Below are positions 1 to 4,775 of a DNA stretch of 5,031 nt, in pieces. Numbering within the stretch: position 1 is the stretch's first letter; each line of letters opens with the position of its first letter. Below the pieces are notes generated by a model. It worked only from the letters and a program-made list of their open reading frames with translations. It was not told the origin of the DNA and made no database searches. The DNA is from Haemophilus parainfluenzae (GTDB lineage Bacteria; Pseudomonadota; Gammaproteobacteria; Enterobacterales; Pasteurellaceae): the NCBI GenBank assembly GCA_018381425.1, contig JAGZRY010000141.1:1-5031 (forward strand), given 5' to 3'. Made by a program: the position numbers and the translations under genes.

Positions 1-54
1 ATCCAACGAATCAAAATGATAGACTATTTTGAAAAAGGACAAACCTCACAATAA
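1..54 (+). CDS. C-terminal end of an unidentified gene (partial)
   Basis: Only frame 1 is open from the left edge. It gives 17 codons ending in KMIDYFEKGQTSQ and a TAA at 52-54; frames 2 and 3 both hit stops within about 40 bp. The tail is hydrophilic, shows no motif I recognise, and is too short to assign. Its stop lies 3 bp before the start of the flavoprotein gene and in the same frame. That tight spacing suggests the two are co-transcribed and perhaps translationally coupled. That it is a real gene end rather than a chance open stretch is inferred from this spacing and from the lack of any obvious promoter in between. Confidence 0.5.
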   Translation: MQRIKMIDYFEKGQTSQ

Positions 55-57
55 GCT

Positions 58-1260
58 ATGTCTCATTATTCAGAAAATATCATTATTGGAGCCGGTGCTG
101 CCGGCTTATTTTGTGCCGCACAGTTAGGCAAGCTGGGCAAACAAGCCACCATTTTTGATAACGGTAAGAAAATTGGTCGAAAAATTTTAATGTCTGGCGG
201 TGGATTCTGTAATTTCACCAATATGGAAATCACATCTGGCCGTTATATCAGCCAAAATAAACATTTCGTCAAATCTGCCTTAAAACGTTATACACAATGG
301 GACTTCATTGCTTTAGTCGCTGAGTATGGCATCCCTTACCACGAAAAAGAATTAGGTCAGTTATTTTGTGATAATGGCGCAGAAGATATTGTGAAGATGC
401 TCGGAGCCGAATGTGACAAATACGGTGTCAGCATTCAACTACGAAGCGAAGTCAGTGATATTGAGGCCATTGAAAATATCCCTAATGCACGGTTCAAATT
501 AAAGGTAAATACAGTTGAATGGCAATGCCAAAATTTGATTATTGCCACGGGCGGGCTCTCTATGCCTGGCTTAGGCGCTTCGCCTTTTGGCTATCAAATT
601 GCAGAACAATTTGGGTTAAATGTGATTCCTCCGCGAGCAAGTCTTGTGCCATTCACGTGGCGAGAAAGTGAAAAATTCTACTCGGCACTCTCTGGCGTTT
701 CATTAGATGTGGCTGCAACGAATCAGCACAAAACCTTTACTCATCAAATGCTGTTTACCCATCGTGGCTTATCAGGCCCTGCTATTTTACAAATATCCAA
801 TTATTGGCAACCTGGTGAAAGCATTCATTTAGATTTATTGCCTTATAACGATATTCGTCATCACCTAGATGAGATGCGTCAATCTTCGCCGAAATTGCAG
901 CTTAAAACCGTATTAAGTCGTTTATTACCGAAAAAATTAGTCGAACTTTGGTTAGAACAAGGCTTGATTCAAGATGAAGTGATTGCAAACTTAAGTAAAG
1001 TGCGGTTAGAAAATTTAGAGAATTTAATCCACAATTGGCAATTCATTCCTAATGGCACTGAGGGCTACCGAACGGCTGAAGTCACAATGGGTGGCGTTGA
1101 TACTCATGAGATTTCATCCAAAACCATGGAGGCGACAAAGATTAAAGGTCTCTATTTTATCGGTGAAGTATTAGATGTTGTCGGCTGGTTAGGTGGCTAC
1201 AACTTCCAATGGGCATGGAGTTCGGCTGCTGTTTGTGCAATGGGGATTGCTGAAAGTTAA
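58..1260 (+). CDS. NAD(P)/FAD-dependent oxidoreductase, HI0933/YhiN (BaiN/RdsA) family
   Basis: A 400-residue cytosolic flavoprotein, the normal length for this family. The N-terminus has a Rossmann dinucleotide-binding motif GAGAAG at residues 11-16, with an acidic D34 at the expected end of the second strand for the FAD ribose. The family signature GRKILMSGGGFCNFTN follows at 40-55; many relatives have R where this protein has F50. The C-terminal part carries EVTMGGV (about 341-347) and the second FAD-contacting segment YFIGEVLDVVGWLGGYN (366-382), then QWAWSSA, all typical of the family. H. influenzae HI0933, whose structure has been solved, and E. coli YhiN are the closest relatives I recall. 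The physiological substrate is not established for this branch. BaiN of Clostridium scindens was implicated in bile-acid reduction, but this should not be transferred here. The ATG at 58 is the only sensible start: an in-frame TAA lies at 52-54, and the next Met (45) is past the FAD motif. The ribosome-binding site is poor (AAAAAGGA ends 18 nt upstream), so coupling to the preceding gene is likely. Confidence 0.95.
   Translation: MSHYSENIIIGAGAAGLFCAAQLGKLGKQATIFDNGKKIGRKILMSGGGFCNFTNMEITSGRYISQNKHFVKSALKRYTQWDFIALVAEYGIPYHEKELGQLFCDNGAEDIVKMLGAECDKYGVSIQLRSEVSDIEAIENIPNARFKLKVNTVEWQCQNLIIATGGLSMPGLGASPFGYQIAEQFGLNVIPPRASLVPFTWRESEKFYSALSGVSLDVAATNQHKTFTHQMLFTHRGLSGPAILQISNYWQPGESIHLDLLPYNDIRHHLDEMRQSSPKLQLKTVLSRLLPKKLVELWLEQGLIQDEVIANLSKVRLENLENLIHNWQFIPNGTEGYRTAEVTMGGVDTHEISSKTMEATKIKGLYFIGEVLDVVGWLGGYNFQWAWSSAAVCAMGIAES
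998..1006 (+). other. DNA uptake signal sequence (Haemophilus type), inside the flavoprotein gene
   Basis: Exact 9-mer AAGTGCGGT, followed by AT-rich sequence (TAGAAAATTTAGAGAATTTA) that fits the extended uptake-signal pattern. In naturally competent Pasteurellaceae this motif promotes uptake of related DNA. Here it is read in the coding frame as Lys-Val-Arg. Confidence 0.9.
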
Positions 1261-1284
1261 TCTTTATCTGCATTAATTATTTTC

Positions 1285-1319
1285 ATCATGAATGAAAAAA
1301 TCATTACTTTGATCATGAA
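1285..1319 (+). promoter_or_regulatory. Candidate operator: two ATCATGAA repeats upstream of the MetE-like gene
   Basis: ATCATGAA occurs exactly at 1285-1292 and 1312-1319, starting 27 bp apart. Each copy contains the palindrome TCATGA. Between them, AATGA-AAAAA-TCATT (1291-1305) forms an inverted repeat. The right copy overlaps the proposed -35 element of the MetE-like gene, a position suited to a transcription factor. No full MetR-type site (TGAA-N5-TTCA) or MetJ box (AGACGTCT) is present, so the regulator is unknown. In such AT-rich DNA the repeats could be chance. Confidence 0.35.
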
Positions 1320-1337
1320 ATATCCTTACGTTAAAAT
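1309..1337 (+). promoter_or_regulatory. Candidate sigma-70 promoter of the MetE-like gene
   Basis: TTGATC (1309-1314, 4 of 6 to the -35 consensus) and TAAAAT (1332-1337, 5 of 6 to the -10 consensus) are separated by exactly 17 bp. Transcription would start near 1344 and give a short leader. A strong Shine-Dalgarno, AAGAAGGA at 1356-1363, lies 7 nt before the ATG at 1371. No GC-rich terminator is seen between the flavoprotein stop and this point, so read-through from upstream is also possible. Confidence 0.55.
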
Positions 1338-1370
1338 CATCACACGAAAATAAAAAAGAAGGATATAAAC

Positions 1371-2465
1371 ATGACATCAAAAACACTTCCCTTCCACGCT
1401 GATACTGTGGGCTCATATTTACGTTCTCAACCTTTAAAAGAAGCCCGTGCAAAATTTGCAGCAGGCGGACTTTCTCGTGAACAATTAACGGAAGTTGAAG
1501 ATCAAGAAATTTCTAAATTAGTACAAGCACAGTTAAATGCCGGTATTCAAGTGATCACAGATGGGGAATATCGTCGTGCATTTTGGCATATTGATTTCTT
1601 AGAAAACCTAAATGGCATCGAAGGTTATCACCCTGAACACGGTTATAAATTTAATGGCGTGGAAACCAAACCTTACAATACTCGCTGCTGCGGTAAAGTC
1701 TCTTGGAATCCAAACCATCCATTTATCGAACATTTCAAAAAATTAAAAGATATTGTTGGGGATCGTGGCGTCGTAAAATATACCATCCCTAGTCCGAATC
1801 AATTAATGTATCCAATCCAATGGGATACAGGTGTTTATGCGACACGTGCAGAATTTGCCAAAGATGTTCAACAAGCGTATAAAGATGCGATTAAAGCCTT
1901 CTATGATGCGGGCTGTCGTTATTTACAATTTGATGATGTATATTGGGGTTCACTCTGTAACAATCACTTAAAACCAGAATTTGAAGCAGATAAAGCACAG
2001 GCGCTTGAAAATATTCGAGTAGTATTAGCTGCTAAACCAGCAGATATGGTTATCACAACGCATGTTTGTCGTGGCAATTTCCGTTCAACTTATTTATTAA
2101 CCGGTGCATACGATCCTATTGCGGATGCGTTATTCGGCCAAACCCAATACGATGGCTACTTCCTAGAATATGATGACGAACGTTCTGGTGGATTTGAACC
2201 ATTAAAACATTTTGCCAATAATCCACACAAAGGCCGTGTTGTATTAGGTTTAATCAGTTCAAAATTCCCTGAATTAGAAGATAAAGCAGCTATTAAAGCA
2301 CGCATTAAAGAAGCGACTCAATATGTTCCACTTGAGCAGCTTTGCTTAAGCCCACAATGTGGTTTTGCGTCAACAGAAGAAGGGAATATCATGACGGAAG
2401 CACAACAATGGGCAAAAGTCCGTTACGTTGAAGAAATTGCTAAAGAAGTATGGGGTGAAGATTAA
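1371..2465 (+). CDS. Short MetE-like (cobalamin-independent) methionine synthase, catalytic domain only
   Basis: A 364-residue cytosolic protein of the MetE C-terminal-domain family, the size class of B. subtilis YxjG/YxjH. Full-length MetE is about 750 residues; its N-terminal half is absent here. Active-site elements are in the expected order: DGEYRR at 64-69 (E66 aligns with a homocysteine-binding Glu of MetE), QFDDVYW at 186-192 (D188 in the place of the MetE homocysteine-binding Asp), and the zinc ligands H231 and C233 (THVCRGN), E266 (FLEYDDE) and C330 (SPQCGF). These match E. coli MetE His641, Cys643, Glu665 and Cys726. The chemistry should therefore be methyl transfer to a zinc-bound thiolate, probably homocysteine to methionine. 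The methyl donor is uncertain: the missing N-terminal domain helps hold methyltetrahydropteroyl-glutamate in MetE, and some short 'core' synthases use other donors or need a partner protein. No such partner gene (for example MesX or a flavin reductase) is adjacent. The start is supported by a strong Shine-Dalgarno 7 nt upstream. It is likely monocistronic, with its own promoter and terminator. Confidence 0.9.
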   Translation: MTSKTLPFHADTVGSYLRSQPLKEARAKFAAGGLSREQLTEVEDQEISKLVQAQLNAGIQVITDGEYRRAFWHIDFLENLNGIEGYHPEHGYKFNGVETKPYNTRCCGKVSWNPNHPFIEHFKKLKDIVGDRGVVKYTIPSPNQLMYPIQWDTGVYATRAEFAKDVQQAYKDAIKAFYDAGCRYLQFDDVYWGSLCNNHLKPEFEADKAQALENIRVVLAAKPADMVITTHVCRGNFRSTYLLTGAYDPIADALFGQTQYDGYFLEYDDERSGGFEPLKHFANNPHKGRVVLGLISSKFPELEDKAAIKARIKEATQYVPLEQLCLSPQCGFASTEEGNIMTEAQQWAKVRYVEEIAKEVWGED

Positions 2466-2502
2466 TTCTTTCATACATTACGCTAAAAAAACGCTGTTTT
2501 TA

Positions 2503-2511
2503 ACCGCACTT
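2503..2511 (-). other. DNA uptake signal sequence (Haemophilus type), intergenic
   Basis: Plus-strand ACCGCACTT is the exact reverse complement of AAGTGCGGT. On the minus strand it continues as TTAAAAACAGCGTTTTTTTA, so both AT-tracts of the extended uptake-signal consensus are present. It lies in the convergent intergenic region 11 bp before the + strand terminator hairpin. It is a single copy rather than the inverted pair that often forms a terminator in Haemophilus. Confidence 0.92.
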
Positions 2512-2521
2512 TTATCGACTT

Positions 2522-2546
2522 AGAGCGTAGCAATACGCTCTTTTTT
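2522..2546 (+). terminator. Intrinsic terminator of the MetE-like gene
   Basis: A perfect 8-bp stem, AGAGCGTA (2522-2529) and TACGCTCT (2534-2541), closes a GCAA tetraloop of the stable GNRA class. A run of T follows to 2546. It lies 56 bp after the MetE-like stop and fits a rho-independent terminator on the + strand. Confidence 0.92.
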
Positions 2547-2564
2547 ATTGCTTCCTTTCAATAA

Positions 2565-2596
2565 ATAAAAAAGCTGATGTTATCCACATCAGCTTT
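2565..2596 (-). terminator. Intrinsic terminator of the MHS transporter gene
   Basis: An 11-bp perfect stem, AAAGCTGATGT (2570-2580) and ACATCAGCTTT (2586-2596), with a 5-nt loop. Read on the minus strand it is followed by TTTTTT-ATTTATT, starting 18 bp after the transporter stop codon. On the + strand the tail is only ATCATT, so it is mainly a minus-strand terminator that may also back up the + strand one. Confidence 0.9.
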
Positions 2597-2614
2597 ATCA
2601 TTATCGATTTGTCG

Positions 2615-3931
2615 CTAGATTTGCGTTAAATCGACGTTTTTCGTTTCTTTTGAGGCTAATAATGCTAACAAGGTTAAGAATGCATTAATGGCTAAATAAA
2701 CCCCCACGCCCATTAAGCCATAAAGCGCGTTAATTTTTAATGAAATCATTGCCGCAATGGTTGCCCCGATAATGGATGCAATGTTATAGGCTAAAGAGGC
2801 ACCAGAATAACGTACTTCCGTTGGGAATAATTCAGGCAATAACGCTGCCATTGGGCCAAATGTCATGCCCATTAATGCCATACCAATTACCAAGAAAGCA
2901 AATACGGAGGTTGGTGTGCCATTTCCAAGGAATAATGGCATACATAACGCGAAAATTAAAATGCTGACCGTTGTCCAAATCAACCATTTACGGCGACCAA
3001 TTTTATCTGCATAAAGACCTGAAATACTTATAAAAATCGCAAAAACAATCGCGCTTATTAAAAGTAATCCCGTGAAGGTATTGGCAGGAATGCCTAATCC
3101 CATTGGATAACCCGCTTCTGAAAGAGTTGACGGTGTACGAGAATACGCTTGTGCAAAGGCCGTCATAATATAGAATAAGGAATAAGTCGCCACCATAATA
3201 AAGGTACCAATCACCATCGGTTTAAAGTGTTTAGTGAATACCACACTCACCGGTGCTTTTAATTTTTTCCCTTTTTCTTCTGCTTCAATGAAGACATGGC
3301 TTTCATGTAAAGTTAAACGAACATATAACCCAACTAAAACTAAGGCTAAAGAAGAGATAAATGGAATACGCCACGCCCACTCAACAAGGGCTTGCTGGCC
3401 CCAGAAATAGCTCACTAAGAAGAAGGTCGCATTAGCCACAAATAAACCAATTGGCGCACCTAATTGAGGGAATGTACCATACCAAGCACGTTTTCCTTCT
3501 GGTGCATTTTCTGTTGCCACTAAAGCGGCGCCACCCCATTCACCACCAAGGCCAATACCTTGACCGACGCGGCAGATACATAACAAAATCGGTGCCCAAA
3601 TACCAATTTGAGAATAAGTCGGCAACAAGCCGATAATAACCGTAGAGCCCCCCATTAAAACCAAAGAGGCGACCAAAGTTTTCTTACGACCAATCTTGTC
3701 ACCAAAGTGGCCAAATAAAGCAGAACCAATTGGACGAGCAAAGAACGCTAAGGCTAATGTGGAAAGAGAAAGCAAATCATCTGAAAGCGGATCGCCACTA
3801 TGGAAGAATTGCGTGTTAAAAACTAATACTGCCGCAGCGGCATAGATATAATAATCGAAGAATTCAATTGCGGTACCCACCATAGATGCTAAAGCAACCT
3901 TAAATGGATCATTACGAAGTTGTGAGGACAT
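2615..3931 (-). CDS. MFS transporter, metabolite:H+ symporter (MHS) family, YhjE-like
   Basis: A 438-residue inner-membrane protein made largely of hydrophobic segments, as expected for a 12-helix major facilitator. Diagnostic motifs are GTAIEFFDYYIY at 19-30 (helix 1 signature of the MHS group), RPIGS at 66-70, the loop 2-3 motif GHFGDKIGRKK at 74-84, GQGIGLGGEWGG at 123-134, the repeat of the loop motif between the two halves, GLYADKIGRRK at 305-315, and LPELFPTEVRY at 365-375. The family includes ProP, ShiA, KgtP and CitA, which carry osmolytes, shikimate or carboxylates with protons. This protein resembles E. coli YhjE most closely, and from memory H. influenzae HI0281. The substrate is unknown. 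The ATG at 3931 is supported by AAGGAAG (plus coordinates 3936-3942), with its AGGA core 6 nt from the start. The gene lies 53 bp downstream of menH on the same strand and ends in its own terminator, so it is either the last gene of a men transcript or starts from a weak promoter inside the menH end. Confidence 0.95.
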   Translation of the reverse strand: MSSQLRNDPFKVALASMVGTAIEFFDYYIYAAAAVLVFNTQFFHSGDPLSDDLLSLSTLALAFFARPIGSALFGHFGDKIGRKKTLVASLVLMGGSTVIIGLLPTYSQIGIWAPILLCICRVGQGIGLGGEWGGAALVATENAPEGKRAWYGTFPQLGAPIGLFVANATFFLVSYFWGQQALVEWAWRIPFISSLALVLVGLYVRLTLHESHVFIEAEEKGKKLKAPVSVVFTKHFKPMVIGTFIMVATYSLFYIMTAFAQAYSRTPSTLSEAGYPMGLGIPANTFTGLLLISAIVFAIFISISGLYADKIGRRKWLIWTTVSILIFALCMPLFLGNGTPTSVFAFLVIGMALMGMTFGPMAALLPELFPTEVRYSGASLAYNIASIIGATIAAMISLKINALYGLMGVGVYLAINAFLTLLALLASKETKNVDLTQI

Positions 3932-3969
3932 TTTGCTTCCTTAAGAGTTAAATAAAATGAAAGGGTTAA

Positions 3970-3998
3970 ATCCTAGCATGTACCTTAAGATTGAGCAA
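3970..3998 (-). promoter_or_regulatory. Possible extended -10 promoter for the transporter gene
   Basis: On the minus strand, TTGCTC (plus 3993-3998) and TAGGAT (plus 3970-3975) are 17 bp apart, and the -10 is preceded by TGC, an extended -10 motif. The -35 matches only 3 of 6 and lies inside the 3' end of menH. Match quality is modest, so the transporter may equally depend on read-through from menH. Confidence 0.3.
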
Positions 3999-4728
3999 TT
4001 TTTAATACGATATTTTTGATTTTTTCAGCAAAATATGTTGGGTTTTCTAAATGTGCATTATGACCAGCATTAGGAATAATCGTTAAATGAAGTTGATTAT
4101 CCTCTGCCATTTGACGAAACTTCTGATCTCGTTCACCACAAAAATAAAAAAATGGCAGCAAACTTGACCGCACTTTCTCTCGAAAATCAGGCTGTTTGGC
4201 AAGGCTAGTGGCTAATAACATATTGCCTATATTTGCCCCACAATTGGCTTTTCGTTTTTCAATTAATGCTTTACGTTGTTGTTCATTCAAATGAGAAAAG
4301 ACGGGTTGTTGATACCAATCTTCGAGTACGGCTTCAGGGGTTTCATGGAAAAACCGCTCCGCCCACATTTTGTCATTAAGCAGACGGCCTTGTTTTTCTT
4401 GCTCAGACTGTAAACCTAAATTAGTCCCTTCTAAAATGACGGCCTTTAAATGCCCTATTTTTACTCTAGCTTGTAGTGCATAATATTGTGCGATTCGTCC
4501 ACCAAGTGAATAACCGATTAAGATATAAGGCTCATCTTTTATGATATGTTGGATTTGTTCTTCAAGAAACTGAGCTGTTTGGTCAAAATCTTCAACGGCG
4601 ACATCTTTATTCTCACCATGAAACGGTAAATCGAGAGAGAGACAACGAGAGTACGGTAGATTTTCGATGACTTTTTGCCAATCTGATTTCGTGCCTAATA
4701 GACCATGGAGAAAAACAAGATTCATCAT
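3985..4728 (-). CDS. menH: 2-succinyl-6-hydroxy-2,4-cyclohexadiene-1-carboxylate synthase (MenH)
   Basis: A 247-residue cytosolic alpha/beta-hydrolase-fold enzyme of menaquinone synthesis. It removes pyruvate from SEPHCHC, the MenD product, to give SHCHC. Visible features are the oxyanion-loop LVFLHG at 4-9, the DLPFHG turn at 33-38, the nucleophile elbow GYSLGG at 72-77 with Ser74, the MenH-typical WYQQPVF, the acid in CGERDQKF (Asp201), and the catalytic His in AGHNAH (His223). The triad Ser74-Asp201-His223 corresponds to Ser86-Asp210-His232 of E. coli MenH. The protein starts about 12 residues later than E. coli MenH, at the first hydrolase strand. Two ATGs stand side by side (4728 and 4725) and neither has a good Shine-Dalgarno at normal spacing; the nearest, AGGGGA, lies 20 nt upstream. 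Codons further upstream in this frame offer no ATG, GTG or TTG. It follows menD by 47 bp, with a hairpin between the two genes. The next gene is a transporter instead of the menB found in E. coli. Confidence 0.95.
   Translation of the reverse strand: MMNLVFLHGLLGTKSDWQKVIENLPYSRCLSLDLPFHGENKDVAVEDFDQTAQFLEEQIQHIIKDEPYILIGYSLGGRIAQYYALQARVKIGHLKAVILEGTNLGLQSEQEKQGRLLNDKMWAERFFHETPEAVLEDWYQQPVFSHLNEQQRKALIEKRKANCGANIGNMLLATSLAKQPDFREKVRSSLLPFFYFCGERDQKFRQMAEDNQLHLTIIPNAGHNAHLENPTYFAEKIKNIVLKIAQS
4167..4175 (-). other. DNA uptake signal sequence (Haemophilus type), inside menH
   Basis: Plus-strand ACCGCACTT is an exact reverse complement of AAGTGCGGT. On the minus strand it is followed by CAAGTTTGCTGCCATTTTTT, roughly the extended pattern. 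As in the flavoprotein gene, it is read in frame as Lys-Val-Arg (within EKVRSS). Confidence 0.9.
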
Positions 4729-4739
4729 AATAATGCCAT
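4725..4739 (-). promoter_or_regulatory. Possible 4-codon leader ORF overlapping the menH start
   Basis: On the minus strand ATG GCA TTA TTA TGA (4739 to 4725) encodes Met-Ala-Leu-Leu. Its TGA overlaps the menH ATGATG, giving a TGATG stop-start arrangement with the second ATG. AGGGGA (plus 4749-4754) lies 9 nt before this mini-ORF, a usable Shine-Dalgarno distance, while menH itself has none. Initiation of menH by re-initiating ribosomes would fit, but so short an ORF may be chance. Confidence 0.22.
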
Positions 4740-4748
4740 ATAAAGAAA

Positions 4749-4769
4749 TCCCCTCTATATAAGAGGGGA
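4749..4769 (-). promoter_or_regulatory. Hairpin in the menD-menH junction (attenuator or mRNA-processing element?)
   Basis: A perfect 8-bp stem, TCCCCTCT (4749-4756) and AGAGGGGA (4762-4769), with a 5-nt loop. On the minus strand the hairpin is followed by TTTCTTTAT, a mixed, interrupted T-rich tail, so it could act as a weak terminator between menD and menH. Alternatively it may stabilise the menD mRNA 3' end, or hide the AGGGGA in its 3' arm. It is flanked by direct repeats AAAGAAAT at 4742-4749 and 4769-4776; the right copy touches the menD stop codon. Confidence 0.6.
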
Positions 4770-4775
4770 AAGAAA

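Noticed and set aside
1261..1370. Riboswitch (SAM type), MetJ box or full MetR site upstream of the MetE-like gene
   Set aside because: The gap is only 110 bp and the predicted leader about 27 nt, too short for a SAM riboswitch. No AGACGTCT-like tandem and no TGAA-N5-TTCA is present.
2487..2501. AAAAAC-GCT-GTTTTT stem after the MetE-like gene, as a first terminator
   Set aside because: The stem has only one G-C pair and a 3-nt loop and is followed by AACCGCAC, not a T run. The T and A tracts are better explained as the flank of the uptake signal at 2503-2511.
2776..2967. 63-codon open frame on the + strand
   Set aside because: It lies fully antisense to the MHS transporter, whose motifs (LPELFPTEVRY) are clear in this stretch; its product has no recognisable feature.
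3451..3636. 61-codon open frame on the + strand
   Set aside because: It is antisense to the conserved GQGIGLGGEWGG region of the transporter; a shadow of the real gene.
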